Notes: a model not told the origin generated them from the sequence alone. A stretch of DNA of 64,000 bases from Candidatus Saccharibacteria bacterium RIFCSPHIGHO2_12_FULL_44_22 (GCA_001790515.1 MGCS01000010.1:1-64000), one strand, 5' to 3'. Positions 8,636 through 17,764 are shown, counted from the stretch's first letter. Translations and numbers: made by a program.

Positions 8636-10099
8636 ATGTATCAACAAAAATCAAAACGACGCCAGCTTTTAGCGAGGACGTTCGTTTATTCGTTTATGAC
8701 TCTTTCTGTTATAACTATCGTTGTCGTGCTTATGTTGGTGATTTTAGGATATTCATTTAACCGTCAAGATGGACGATTAGAACAAGGAGGATTACTGCAA
8801 TTCAGTAGTATCCCAAGCGGTGCTAGCGTCACGCTTGACGATTCGATTCAGAGTTCACTTACCCCTAGCAAAGCAAGTGTTGACGCGCGCAGCCACAGTG
8901 TCATTATGAAAAAAGCCAATTATCGATCATGGCAAAAGACGATTTCTGTCACCGCTGGTAGTATTGGCTGGCTGAGCTATGCACGATTAATTCCAAACGA
9001 CGTAGCAACAGAATCTCTTCGCACATTCCCCCAAGTCGCAGCAGCTGTTTCTTCGCCAGATCGCAAGTGGATGGCGATTCACGAAGATGGTACAAGCCCG
9101 ACATTTTCTTTGGTAAATATAGAATCGACGACGCCTCGATACACAACGATGACAATTCCCTCGGCGAGTATGACAGCCGCGCAAACGGAAGCTCCGCAAA
9201 GCTTCGTGATCGATTCGTGGAGTAATAACGAAAACTACCTACTCATTAAGCGAACATATGACACCGACAAATCAGAGTGGATTGTACTCGATCGCGCCGA
9301 CCCACAACGATCTGTTAATATTACGTCTACATTTGCAATCAATGTGTCGAAAGTCGTGTTTGGCGAGCGAGGCGGTCGCGATTTGTATGTGCAGACTGAT
9401 GACATTGTTCGTCGTGTCAACCTTGACGATAAAACATTATCAAACGCACTTGTAGCGAACGTAGCCGAGTATGCGGTATATGATCAATCAACCGTTGTCT
9501 ATGTGACGGCGCCTGACCCAAGTAACGACAATCAGCGCTCGATAGGATACATACAACAAGGTATGGATCAGGCCGAGACGATACGGCTGTATCCCGGCGA
9601 AACCACAAACCTTCATGTGGCATTAGGAGAGTATTTCGATAAACGTTACGTTGCAATTACTCACGGTCAGTCACTTGAACTGCTATCGGGTACGTTACCT
9701 CGGGGGAATACAAAGGCCGACCTTCGTTCAGAGATGTCGCATACGATGAAAAGTGCAGATGTAAAATTGACGATGAGTCGTAACGGGCGATTTGTTCTGA
9801 CACAAGATAGTGCGGGCTATAGCGCCTATGATATCGAGCTGAAAAAGACAGATGCAACGACGTTCAAGTCACCTGCGGCAGTGGATCGACCTCTGCAATG
9901 GATAGATGATTATACTATTTGGTCTGGTAGCGGCGATGTTCTACGCTTTTACGATTTTGACGGCGCGAATCAGCAAGATATTATGCCTATTGTCGAAGGC
10001 TTATCGGTGGCAGTGAGTGGAGATAACAAGTATGTGTACGGACTTACTCGTACCGATAATGGTATTGTGTTTCAGCGCGGTAAACTGATACTCAACTAG
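8636..10099 (+). CDS. PEGA-domain membrane-anchored protein with WD/beta-propeller-like body
   Basis: 487 residues. An N-terminal membrane helix (about 14-38) is followed by a PEGA module (about 55-115; SIPSGASVTLDD and a GSIGWLSYARLIP end) and then repeated beta-rich blocks, with SPDRKWMAI, DSWSNNENYLLIK and SRNGRFVLTQD resembling propeller blades. PEGA proteins are surface proteins thought to bind S-layer or cell-wall material. The protein is exported with a short cytoplasmic tail. It is expressed alone from a leaderless start and converges with the sortase gene. Confidence 0.75.
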   Translation: MYQQKSKRRQLLARTFVYSFMTLSVITIVVVLMLVILGYSFNRQDGRLEQGGLLQFSSIPSGASVTLDDSIQSSLTPSKASVDARSHSVIMKKANYRSWQKTISVTAGSIGWLSYARLIPNDVATESLRTFPQVAAAVSSPDRKWMAIHEDGTSPTFSLVNIESTTPRYTTMTIPSASMTAAQTEAPQSFVIDSWSNNENYLLIKRTYDTDKSEWIVLDRADPQRSVNITSTFAINVSKVVFGERGGRDLYVQTDDIVRRVNLDDKTLSNALVANVAEYAVYDQSTVVYVTAPDPSNDNQRSIGYIQQGMDQAETIRLYPGETTNLHVALGEYFDKRYVAITHGQSLELLSGTLPRGNTKADLRSEMSHTMKSADVKLTMSRNGRFVLTQDSAGYSAYDIELKKTDATTFKSPAAVDRPLQWIDDYTIWSGSGDVLRFYDFDGANQQDIMPIVEGLSVAVSGDNKYVYGLTRTDNGIVFQRGKLILN

Positions 10100-10116
10100 G
10101 TGTCGTATCCATTGCC

Positions 10117-11256
10117 CTATTGACCGAATAGCTTTTGCAGCGCGGTACTTGTGTTGCCCGGCATCTCGGCGCTTACACCTGGCGTTGTTGTCGCGGCGGG
10201 TGCTGCCTTGGCTGGATCTGGCGAAATTTGTTCGGCCGTGACAAGTAGGCGGTTTGTCGAAGTACCAAGTGGCGTACAGGTGATCAGCGTAAGTATAGGC
10301 TTGTCGGTGGCATAGACTAGTTTTGCTGCATCATTTGGTCCGACAACTTCTTTTTTTGTCACTGAATAGGAATATCGGACGCCCTCGTAATTTGCATAGA
10401 TTATATCTCCGTTTTGTAGTTTGTCTAGTTGCGCAAAAATAAACTTATAATCACCTGGCTCGAATAAATCGTTGCTTGAATGTCCAGAGATCGGCGTGTT
10501 CCCTATTTGGCCAGGAACACTATTTGCGCCAGGTATGGCGAAGTGCGCGACGCCTTTTTCCATGGCTGCCATCTGGGCATTATGGCTATTACCTACTCCA
10601 TAAACAACCGGAACATCAACATTGATCTTCGGAATGATAAGCTTTGGATCGGCGCTTACTTGAACGTTTGCAGTTGGATCGACGATAATGTTTTGTGGAT
10701 TAATTGCGCCGGGACTGACATAGGCCTGTACGGTCGCCATCAGAATGCTATTGTATTGCAAAAACGCAACAACAAACACTACCACGCACGCTGCGGCAAT
10801 AGGTATAAAGTGTCGACTTTTACGAACTTTGCTTGCCGATGTTTGGACATTATTTTTTAGTTTGTCACGTAACTGTTCGACGGATTCTTTGGCGTTTTTC
10901 GGTGTTTCAACCGGCCTTTCTGCTGATGTATCTGATGCGTTTTGTTGTGGAGACTGGTTACTCAGGATTTTTTGCACATGTCCGGCATAGTATCGTTCGT
11001 AGTACTGCTGATAGTAGTCTTGCCATGCGCTATGATATTGCTGCCATGGGTCGGAGGCTGTCGATGCTACTGGCTGTTGCTTTTGCGCGATTGCTGGCTG
11101 TTGATTTGGCGTATCGACAACATCGCTACCTGATTTGTTATTATATAAATCATCGATTTGACCACGAACGACGTTGACCGCTGCATCACGTGCCGGCACA
11201 TTAATATCCCTGCTTGGGGCTTTACTCGGTGAATTCGTTTGATCTTGTGGTCGCAT
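10117..11256 (-). CDS. Sortase with extended N-terminal tail
   Basis: 379 residues. Residues 1-148 are Gln/Tyr-rich and cytoplasmic, a membrane helix covers about 150-176, and the C-terminal sortase barrel holds the catalytic His259 (PISGHSS), Cys327 (TLITCTPLG) and Arg336 (TNRLLV). Sortases join secreted proteins to the cell wall or to each other by transpeptidation. The class is uncertain (D/E-like by spacing). The long tail is unusual, since most sortases have under 40 residues before the helix. No clear LPXTG substrate was noticed in this window. Confidence 0.88.
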   Translation of the reverse strand: MRPQDQTNSPSKAPSRDINVPARDAAVNVVRGQIDDLYNNKSGSDVVDTPNQQPAIAQKQQPVASTASDPWQQYHSAWQDYYQQYYERYYAGHVQKILSNQSPQQNASDTSAERPVETPKNAKESVEQLRDKLKNNVQTSASKVRKSRHFIPIAAACVVVFVVAFLQYNSILMATVQAYVSPGAINPQNIIVDPTANVQVSADPKLIIPKINVDVPVVYGVGNSHNAQMAAMEKGVAHFAIPGANSVPGQIGNTPISGHSSNDLFEPGDYKFIFAQLDKLQNGDIIYANYEGVRYSYSVTKKEVVGPNDAAKLVYATDKPILTLITCTPLGTSTNRLLVTAEQISPDPAKAAPAATTTPGVSAEMPGNTSTALQKLFGQ

Positions 11257-11340
11257 TATCGTGGTTTCCTACTGATTTAAGTATACAATACATAGTGATA
11301 GTTTTGTAAGTGGGCGTAATCTGTTATTATAAAAAGCGTT

Positions 11341-11459
11341 ATTTTTAACAACTTGTGCCATAGTGGTGGCTGCGTGAAGCGCAAATCATGCGTCGACACG
11401 CTGCGTTTCCCTGGGGCACCGTCTGTATGACGTAAATCTATTTTTTAACAACTTGTGCC
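11341..11459 (+). repeat. Direct repeat of the tRNA-Leu 5' flank
   Basis: A 19-20 nt unit (A, five or six Ts, AACAACTTGTGCC) occurs at 11341-11359 and again at 11440-11459, where it runs into the tRNA. Both are followed after three variable bases by GTGGTGG. The 80 bp between them can form nested stems (GTGCC 11355-11359 with GGCAC 11415-11419; GCGTG 11372-11376 with CACGC 11397-11401). It may be a decayed copy of the tRNA start or a small structured RNA. Confidence 0.55.
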
Positions 11460-11543
11460 GCGGTGGTGGAATTGGTAGACACGCCAGACTCAAAATCTTG
11501 TGTCCTTCGGGACGTACCGGTTCAAGTCCGGTCCGCGGTACCA
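11457..11543 (+). tRNA. tRNA-Leu (anticodon CAA), CCA encoded
   Basis: Acceptor GCCGCGG pairs with CCGCGGT (first pair G-U). The D-arm region is GTGGAATTGGTAGAC, the anticodon loop CTCAAAA gives CAA, a class II long variable arm follows (GTGTCCTTCGGGACGT), the T loop is TTCAAGT and CCA is encoded at 11541-11543. One anticodon-stem pair (C-U) is mismatched. A perfect 14-bp inverted repeat (11440-11453 with 11543-11556) brackets the gene. Confidence 0.9.
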
Positions 11544-12484
11544 GTTGTTAAAAAATCTGTCGATATTGACTGCACTGCTGCAGTTCTTTTTAGCGCGTGT
11601 TTTGATATTTTTTGCATAGAAAATAAATTATTCCTAGCTCTCTGTGCTTGTTCTGTGTGATGAGTATAGAAGTCTCGAGATAACCGATAATGGACTAGTG
11701 GCCAGAAGTTTTCGTGGAGCGCCTCCAAATAACTTTTATCCGAAGGCGATATTGTTTCATCCTCTTCTTCGATCAAGAGTCTCGTTATCTCTTGATCATG
11801 CAAGATATCTTTACCATTGCTTCTGTTCCCAAAATCCTTAGCATCAAGTAAGGCAATATTTGGAATAGGATCGTAGGGACTTATATTCGTCTTTGCTTGT
11901 ATGTTTTGTTGCCAACTGACCATACCGAATCTATTGATACGCGACGCGACAAGGTCGGTTTTTTCTTTCATATCTTCCTCATGAGTCGCAAGTGTTACGA
12001 CCGTATCACCACGAGAGTATACACCGATTGGTGTGATTTCATTCATGACGCCAATGATGTTATTTGCTTGCGTAGACCACACACCCTTATTAAAAGCTGC
12101 TAGCATTTCACGACCGGCCGACACAGCTCCCTTTTGTAGGGATTGTTGGTACCTACGAAGCCTTTCTTTACTGACACTTTTTTCGCGGCTAAAATTTATG
12201 AGTGCTGGTAGAGCGGTTTCCATGAAAACGAGTCTGTAATAATTTGGATCTGTATAGTATTCAGAATCCTGTCGACGGTGCTCTAATAAAAACAGCGAAA
12301 GATTAGCCTGATGTTGTTCGCTTGCATCGTCGACGAATGTATCGCCTTCATGAGATATCGGAATCTCTCGTAATTCTTGAACGTCATTCCATAGATCAAT
12401 AAGCTGACGATTGAACGAAGGAAGAGATTGTTGGTGCTCCATTCCTGTAAGCTGCTGGGGTGACAATTCTGTTGACATAATCAA
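11522..12484 (-). CDS. Hypothetical protein ending inside tRNA-Leu
   Basis: 320 residues, soluble, charged and mainly helical, with no signal peptide, membrane helix or motif recognised. Its last seven codons and stop lie in the 3' end of the tRNA-Leu gene on the opposite strand, and the neighbouring frame is open well before that. This is the same geometry as the recombinase ending in tRNA-Glu, so the gene may have arrived with an element that used tRNA-Leu as attachment site. That is inference, because no integrase is present here. Initiation could be at the ATG at 12484 or 12478. Confidence 0.65.
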   Translation of the reverse strand: MIMSTELSPQQLTGMEHQQSLPSFNRQLIDLWNDVQELREIPISHEGDTFVDDASEQHQANLSLFLLEHRRQDSEYYTDPNYYRLVFMETALPALINFSREKSVSKERLRRYQQSLQKGAVSAGREMLAAFNKGVWSTQANNIIGVMNEITPIGVYSRGDTVVTLATHEEDMKEKTDLVASRINRFGMVSWQQNIQAKTNISPYDPIPNIALLDAKDFGNRSNGKDILHDQEITRLLIEEEDETISPSDKSYLEALHENFWPLVHYRLSRDFYTHHTEQAQRARNNLFSMQKISKHALKRTAAVQSISTDFLTTGTADRT

Positions 12485-12527
12485 TATACATTTTACAGTA
12501 ATATAATCTAATCTGCAAATACACGGG

Positions 12528-13319
12528 CTACTCGAGGAAGCTTGACGTCACTGCCTGAAGCGGTTTACTTGGTGTCCACGACCAATACACGGCCGCTTGC
12601 ATACCGACACTTCCCCGCCAAATTGCCATAGGATTATGCCATGGTGTTGTCGTTACTTCTCCGTTGGTAGCAACGATCAGCTGATCTTGATGAAAGGTAA
12701 CGATCGTTACTGGGTATGTTATGGTAAATTTATGCACCGCTTCGATCACTTGCGCTAGCTGCATGCTGAACGCCAACATTTTTGGATAATAAACACTTTG
12801 AAATATTTTTTGTAACTGCGCGAAGGACACTACTAGTAGCGTATTTGGCCGCTCGACCACCACCTCTAGCGTATTTCGGAGCAAATCAACAGCGTCGCGA
12901 GTAATTGTCAGTTGACCTTCATAATCCCGAACAAAATCTTCGTACAAAATCGCTGTTTCGCTGTTTCGGCCAGCATCCCCGATCAATATAACACCTGTGG
13001 ACCATTCACCAAGTACCTTCATGTCCGTCAACGCATCGCGACTGAGTCCACCCGAAGGATTAGTCGGCGCGAAGAATGCATCTGATATCGTTGCTGGAAT
13101 CGTTTTTCGCAAAACATCGGGCAGTAACACTCGTAGCTGCCCGACACCTGCCGCCGTCGCTATCGAATAACTCTCACTAACGCCTGCAAACCCTAGTTTG
13201 TTGCCGCCGATAATAGCTAACTTTCCAGCCATACTGCGCTGTTCGGGTTTATTCCACTCGATGTCTGGATAGAGTGGCTTCGTAGGATCTTGTCTGTGCC
13301 AATAACTATGAAGCGCCAT
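12528..13319 (-). CDS. Ribokinase-fold protein resembling YjeF C-terminal NAD(P)HX dehydratase
   Basis: 263 residues. The segment GKLAIIGGNKLGFAG near residue 32 followed by an ATAAGVGQLRVLLPD block matches the opening of the YjeF C-terminal/carbohydrate kinase fold, and VILIGDAGRNSET near 110 matches its central G-D motif. The family repairs hydrated NAD(P)H using ADP or ATP. The usual C-terminal GSGD-type catalytic motif is degenerate here (IWRGSVGMQAA), so activity is doubtful. It overlaps the guanylate-kinase-like gene by 14 nt and is probably co-translated with it. Confidence 0.5.
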   Translation of the reverse strand: MALHSYWHRQDPTKPLYPDIEWNKPEQRSMAGKLAIIGGNKLGFAGVSESYSIATAAGVGQLRVLLPDVLRKTIPATISDAFFAPTNPSGGLSRDALTDMKVLGEWSTGVILIGDAGRNSETAILYEDFVRDYEGQLTITRDAVDLLRNTLEVVVERPNTLLVVSFAQLQKIFQSVYYPKMLAFSMQLAQVIEAVHKFTITYPVTIVTFHQDQLIVATNGEVTTTPWHNPMAIWRGSVGMQAAVYWSWTPSKPLQAVTSSFLE

Positions 13320-14040
13320 ATTTTCGCCTCAGTATGCCAATAGTTTCTATCATTGCAGTCGCAATATTCGGCCCACTACTATCGCTCGTGTTGAGGTCGA
13401 TGACATTTATAAGCGCATCAGCTGCGTGGTCGTGTGCCATTTCTCTGTTTTTGACCCAATATACACTGCTTGCGTGTTGCGTCAGTAGCCATGACAGTGA
13501 TTGGTGTGCTTCTGTCAGACGGGACAGCGCCTCGGGCTGGTCGTCTTGAGTGAATCTATTCTGAAACCACCTTTTCCAGTCAAGTGGGTCGGCGACTAAT
13601 CCGACAACTTTATAACTGCCAAATCCAACTTTACGATAATTGTCGACAGCAGAATACAGAGTATCTTGCAAATTATACTGCCCTGGATAATCACTCAGCT
13701 CAGTCCCGTAGACCACGTCTTTTACAGGGCTAACTGCATATTGCACCAGTTGTCGATCCGTAATCAACTGCTGCATTCGTTCGTGGTTATTGTCGGTTAT
13801 GTAGCGGTACATACCTGGTTCGTCATCAGGGCGTGCATCACGACTTGTAAAACCACTGACGCGATCAAACCTGCTGTCTTTGACGATGACATTGTTCATC
13901 GTCGTCGATTTGCCAATTGCCGAAGGTCCAACAACCATGATTAACGTTTTTTTGGCGATCTGTTGCCGGATGTCGTTACTTGGAAGATATGCCTGCTGGT
14001 TTGATCGGAGTGTCGAGAAAAAGTCTTGCTGCATGGTCAT
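13306..14040 (-). CDS. Guanylate-kinase-like protein
   Basis: 244 residues. A P-loop GPSAIGKST (about 38-46) precedes an FTSRDARPDDEPG block that corresponds to the GMP-binding STTTR-xPR-xGE region of guanylate kinase, and YRYI follows as in true Gmk. The C-terminal part is divergent and longer than normal (Gmk is about 200 residues). It may be a nucleotide kinase or a repurposed member. Being paired with the ribokinase-fold gene suggests a small nucleotide or cofactor unit. Confidence 0.6.
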   Translation of the reverse strand: MTMQQDFFSTLRSNQQAYLPSNDIRQQIAKKTLIMVVGPSAIGKSTTMNNVIVKDSRFDRVSGFTSRDARPDDEPGMYRYITDNNHERMQQLITDRQLVQYAVSPVKDVVYGTELSDYPGQYNLQDTLYSAVDNYRKVGFGSYKVVGLVADPLDWKRWFQNRFTQDDQPEALSRLTEAHQSLSWLLTQHASSVYWVKNREMAHDHAADALINVIDLNTSDSSGPNIATAMIETIGILRRKYGAS

Positions 14041-14077
14041 GCATTTAGTATAGCATCGAGAAGTATATGTGACGGTA

Positions 14078-14875
14078 TTATGCTAACGTTACGCTGACAG
14101 GACAATGATCGGATCCCATGACGTCCGGGTGGATATCGGCGGAGACGATTTTGTCGGCGATTGCCGAAGACGCCAAGAAGTAATCGATACGCCATCCGAC
14201 ATTTCGTTCACGTGCTTTTGCCCAATGTGTCCACCAGGTGTATGCGTCAGTTTTGTCGGGATGAGCGGCGCGATAAGTGTCCACGAACCCAGCAGCTAGG
14301 ATTTTGTCAAACCCTTCACGCTCTTCGTTTGTAAATCCGTGCTTGCCGACATTTGGTTTTGGATTAGCGAGGTCAATTTCTTGGTGGGCGACATTCAAAT
14401 CACCGCAGAAGAGTACGGGCTTTGTTTCGGTACGCCTGGATACATAGGCTAAAAACGCTGGATCCCAGCGTTCATGGCGAAGCGCCAATCGGGTTAAGTC
14501 GCCTTTACTATTTGGCGTATAGACCGTTACCAAGTAGAAATCGTCGAATTCTACCGTCAGGACGCGACCTTCGCCAGTAACATCACCGTATTTGTCGGAT
14601 TCTAATGTGTATTCGGTGACAAGTTCTTCGGGTAGTCCATAATAAACGTTCAACGGATCGGTCTTGGTCCAGATAGCTGTACCGCTATAGCCCTTTTTTT
14701 CGGCACTATTCCAAAACTTATTATACTGCGGAAATTTAAGGTCTAGCTGTGCTTCGTTGGCTTTTGTTTCCTGAAAGCAGACGACGTCCGGATCTTCTGT
14801 TTCGATAAACGTATCAAGTGCGCCTTTATTGGCGACAGCGCGGATTCCGTTGACGTTCCAAGAATAGATTTTCAT
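14078..14875 (-). CDS. xth: Exodeoxyribonuclease III / AP endonuclease
   Basis: 265 residues of the EEP nuclease fold, full length for the family. The motifs are WNVNGIRA (metal and active-site Asn), CFQETKA (metal-binding Glu), YTPNS, CGDLNVAH (Asp/Asn pair), WRIDYFL and the final SDHCPV (catalytic Asp-His). It cuts DNA at abasic sites and removes 3' blocks in base-excision repair. The start at 14875 is the only sensible one, because the motif begins six codons in. Confidence 0.93.
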   Translation of the reverse strand: MKIYSWNVNGIRAVANKGALDTFIETEDPDVVCFQETKANEAQLDLKFPQYNKFWNSAEKKGYSGTAIWTKTDPLNVYYGLPEELVTEYTLESDKYGDVTGEGRVLTVEFDDFYLVTVYTPNSKGDLTRLALRHERWDPAFLAYVSRRTETKPVLFCGDLNVAHQEIDLANPKPNVGKHGFTNEEREGFDKILAAGFVDTYRAAHPDKTDAYTWWTHWAKARERNVGWRIDYFLASSAIADKIVSADIHPDVMGSDHCPVSVTLA

Positions 14876-14915
14876 TCTATTGATTATATCATGGTGGACT
14901 AGTCGGTATGTGCTG

Positions 14916-15392
14916 CTATACGTTTTTTATAGCACGTGCTGCTTCGCGTGACTGATCGCGACGCTTGAGTGTTTCACGTTTGTCGTAGTTCTTTTTACCT
15001 TTACCAAGAGCGATAACGACCTTGATAAACTTACCACTAGTGAGCAGTTTTGTAGGGACGATTGTCATGCCGGTTTGTTTTTTGGCATCTAGCGCGTCGA
15101 TCTGTTTACGGCTAGCAAGGAGCTTGCGCGGGCTGGTGTCGATCGAACGTGCGCTCGGCTCGCCTTTTTGTTGCAAGCGAATACTAAAACTGGCGTTATT
15201 AAGCCATAGTTCGTTATTCCGGATAGTCACAAACGACCCCTTGAGCTGGACATGATTTTCGCGGGCAGCGCGCACTTCGGGGCCAGTCAGTGCGATTCCG
15301 GCGACTATGTCTTCACCTAATTCATAGTCAAATCGAGCCCTGCGGTTGAGGACGGCGGATTGTTTTTGCGGTGACTTCTTTTTTTGCGCCAT
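14916..15392 (-). CDS. smpB: SsrA-binding protein SmpB
   Basis: 158 residues from the preferred ATG at 15392. The family blocks are RRARFDYELGEDIVAGIALTG, the AARENHVQLKGSFV region and a basic KGKKNYDKRETLKRRD tail that inserts into the ribosome mRNA channel. It binds tmRNA and is needed for trans-translation. A longer start at 15419 exists, but a TATACT box at 15402-15407 would then lie inside the coding region. With the start at 15392 that box is 9 nt upstream, giving a leaderless message. Confidence 0.95.
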   Translation of the reverse strand: MAQKKKSPQKQSAVLNRRARFDYELGEDIVAGIALTGPEVRAARENHVQLKGSFVTIRNNELWLNNASFSIRLQQKGEPSARSIDTSPRKLLASRKQIDALDAKKQTGMTIVPTKLLTSGKFIKVVIALGKGKKNYDKRETLKRRDQSREAARAIKNV

Positions 15393-15431
15393 AGTATTTG
15401 TAGTATAGCATATTGGCACCCCTGTAAATTA

Positions 15432-15460
15432 TTGACAAGATATATAAAATTTGCTATAAT
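15432..15460 (+). promoter_or_regulatory. Consensus sigma70-type promoter
   Basis: TTGACA at 15432-15437, a 17-bp spacer, then TATAAT at 15455-15460. A leader of roughly 55 nt follows, carrying a CGTACA/TGTACG hairpin before the GTG start at 15522. It is among the best -35/-10 matches in the window. Confidence 0.85.
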
Positions 15461-15521
15461 ATAGATTGATACGTACAATCCTGTACGATCGTCCTTCTAC
15501 ATACGAGAGTGGTGAAAAGAC

Positions 15522-15869
15522 GTGGTTTCCGAAACTATCGGTCTACTTCCTGGCTTCGGCTGGATCGTCGATGGACCGTTCTGGCTGGTGGCTGTGAAGC
15601 TGCTCATGATCACGCCGATTGGGTTTATCCTGGTTGGTGTAATCGGTGAAGGTCGTCTCGTCCCGCTCGACGGGGCAAGGCAGTTCAAGAGTTTCTTCCC
15701 GGGAGACATCTTCCTGGGGATCGCGACAGCCTTCATGGTCTTCGCGGCGGGTTTTGTGCCCGCCAGTGACAGATGGTATACGTCAACGCTGTTTCATGTC
15801 GCCGTCATCGCTGTGACGTTCATTGTTGCAGTGGTGATGACCTACATGGAATACGCTGACCGTGTATAA
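15522..15869 (+). CDS. Small polytopic membrane protein of a transferred-looking cassette
   Basis: 115 residues with about four hydrophobic helices (near 20-42, 58-78 and 88-108), start GTG. The upstream stretch GAGAGTGGTGAAAAG can serve as a ribosome site. No family is recognised. Codon use is visibly GC-richer (CTG, CTC, GTC, ATC) than in smpB and the next gene. It has its own consensus promoter and shares a downstream hairpin with the next ORF, so it behaves as an independent unit. Its stop overlaps the next start by 8 nt, implying translational coupling; the two may form one membrane complex. Confidence 0.7.
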   Translation: MVSETIGLLPGFGWIVDGPFWLVAVKLLMITPIGFILVGVIGEGRLVPLDGARQFKSFFPGDIFLGIATAFMVFAAGFVPASDRWYTSTLFHVAVIAVTFIVAVVMTYMEYADRV

Positions 15870-16170
15870 CCCACTGGCCGCAATTCTGTCGCCGACGAAG
15901 TTGTACCATAACTTCGTGCTGTATACAGGATACGGTTACGTGGCGTCCGCCACAATCATCGCTGTCATCTTCGGTGTCGACTGGTCGCTGGGGGTCGCTC
16001 TAGTAATAGCGGCGTCTCTGGCGATGCTTGGAGTTTGGGTCTACCTCGTGATCCAGGACAACTCACTGAACAAGCACGACCAGTCTTTCAAGGCTGGATG
16101 CGCCCACATCAGCGACTGGCAGTTCCTGGGGGTGATCGGCCCTCGATCATTCTCACGACTCGCCAGCTAG
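15862..16170 (+). CDS. Small membrane protein coupled to the previous gene
   Basis: 102 residues, start GTG at 15862, with two or three hydrophobic helices (about 20-40 and 45-65) and a short polar tail. The family is not recognised. The overlap of 8 nt with the preceding stop and the matching GC-rich codon use show that the two were acquired together. A single protein split by frameshift is an alternative, since helices continue across the junction, but the overlapping start and stop looks designed. Confidence 0.6.
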   Translation: MYNPLAAILSPTKLYHNFVLYTGYGYVASATIIAVIFGVDWSLGVALVIAASLAMLGVWVYLVIQDNSLNKHDQSFKAGCAHISDWQFLGVIGPRSFSRLAS

Positions 16171-16178
16171 TAGAAGGT

Positions 16179-16235
16179 TACCGCCCGCTCCTGTCCACAT
16201 TTAGTGGTCGTGGAACGGGCGGTATTCTATTTGTC
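16179..16235 (+). terminator. Rho-independent-type terminator
   Basis: TACCGCCCG (16179-16187) pairs perfectly with CGGGCGGTA (16216-16224), followed by TTCTATTTG. It closes the two-gene membrane cassette. Confidence 0.75.
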
Positions 16236-16255
16236 TGCTACACTAGAAAGTGCTT

Positions 16256-17764
16256 ATGACATACACTGCAGATGCCGAAAATATTGATGCTATTATCCCC
16301 GGTGTGACGGCGGCTTATGCTGCATTAAAAAGTCCTGATAGTATGGGGCTACAGACAAGTACGGGTAGTTTCTATAACCACACATTATTTGGCCGTGATG
16401 CATCGAACGCAGCAAAATTCGTCAGCGATTTTGATCATGAACTTGTCGCAGAGACGATCTTGGTGCTCGCAAAGTTTCAGGGGGTGCAACACAACACTCG
16501 TACGCAAGAAGAGCCTGGGCGAATTCATCATGAATACCGCGATTTTCGCACCTGGAAAGGCACACTTTTTGAAAACATTCCTTTCTTTATTTTGCGCAAC
16601 AAATGGGATATCAAAGACCGTCGTTTACTTTCATATTTTTCGCTTGATACAACGGCTTCGTTCATTCGTTTGACGCACAAACATGCTACGTATACGGACG
16701 CATCAATACTGCAAAAGAGTGTTACGAATCGTCACGGCCAAACACGAACAATCCAAGAATCTGCTGAAGCGGCAGCCGAGTGGATCATGGAAAAAATCGA
16801 TGATCGTGGATTAATTGGCGAAGTTCAGACAAATGAATATGCCCTGCCCTTTCAGACGTATCAAGATTCGCTCTATGCCCGTCAGGATGGTATATTAGCT
16901 GACTACCGTAACCCTATTATCTATGTCGAAGTTCAGTCACTTGCGGCAGACGCACTCCACGATATGGCGCACATGCTACCAGACCACAAAATGGCACACG
17001 CATGGCGCGATACGGCACTGCGCTTGCAGTATACAATGGTGCAGCAGTTTGGTGATGAAAAAGGTTTTTTGGCATCTGCTATTGATTCTCGCGGGAAAGT
17101 TGATGTTGCCAATGTCAGTGCAGGATGGACACTAAACACGTCGCTATGGACAGAAATGTCACAACATGACCAGCAGCGGTATGTGACTGCTATCGTTGAA
17201 AAATTGTTCTCTGACGAATTTTTGACGACGGTCGGGATCCGTAGTCGTGCTAAATCGGCATCAAATCCTATCTCAAAAACCCTCGATTATCATGGTTCAG
17301 AAACTGTGTGGCCGATGTTCAGTTTTATGGTTGTCGAAGGGTTGCGGCGACACCGATTGCACGGCCTTGCGAATCAATTGGAACATCGGATTGTGAATGG
17401 ATTGAATGCTGTCGGTAATTTTCCGGAGTTTATTATAGTGACGCGTAATGACAGCGTCATTATGGCCACTAAAGACCGTTTAATGCCGCAACTAAATGTG
17501 CAGATGAAGCCCGAAAAGAATATAGGGTTTTCTGTTGTCCCTGCGATGGTGATGGGGCATCGTGCGGCCACTAAACCTCGCTACAGCGAGCCAAACAGAT
17601 GGCAACGAGAATTAGATGAACGTATACTAGCGACAATTCCACGCATTGAACGCGTTGCGTCTTCGCAGGCAATTAATGCAATAGGAGCATTTGAGTATCG
17701 TCATTTGCGCCGATGGATGTCGACTATTCGAACGATGTATTATTTTTGGCAACAACGTAAATAA
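16256..17764 (+). CDS. Six-hairpin glycosidase, MGH1/GH63-like
   Basis: About 502 residues. The protein opens with SFYNHTLFGRDASNAAKF near residue 40 and carries TWKGTLFENIPFFIL, LPFQTYQDSLYARQDG and a HGSETVWPMFSFMVVEG block, which together resemble the (alpha/alpha)6-barrel MGH1-like/GH63 glycosidases (mannosylglycerate hydrolase and amylo-1,6-glucosidase relatives). No signal peptide is present, so it should act on cytoplasmic oligosaccharide. With the branching enzyme at 54074 it could handle stored alpha-glucan. The ATG at 16256 is chosen; a GTG two codons earlier is possible. Confidence 0.65.
   Translation: MTYTADAENIDAIIPGVTAAYAALKSPDSMGLQTSTGSFYNHTLFGRDASNAAKFVSDFDHELVAETILVLAKFQGVQHNTRTQEEPGRIHHEYRDFRTWKGTLFENIPFFILRNKWDIKDRRLLSYFSLDTTASFIRLTHKHATYTDASILQKSVTNRHGQTRTIQESAEAAAEWIMEKIDDRGLIGEVQTNEYALPFQTYQDSLYARQDGILADYRNPIIYVEVQSLAADALHDMAHMLPDHKMAHAWRDTALRLQYTMVQQFGDEKGFLASAIDSRGKVDVANVSAGWTLNTSLWTEMSQHDQQRYVTAIVEKLFSDEFLTTVGIRSRAKSASNPISKTLDYHGSETVWPMFSFMVVEGLRRHRLHGLANQLEHRIVNGLNAVGNFPEFIIVTRNDSVIMATKDRLMPQLNVQMKPEKNIGFSVVPAMVMGHRAATKPRYSEPNRWQRELDERILATIPRIERVASSQAINAIGAFEYRHLRRWMSTIRTMYYFWQQRK

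Noticed and set aside
11463-11660. Plus-strand 65-codon frame beginning MVELVDTPDSKSC
   Set aside because: This is the well-known spurious translation of a tRNA-Leu gene.
15393-15419. Longer smpB start
   Set aside because: It would place the TATACT promoter box within the coding region and add residues not typical of SmpB.
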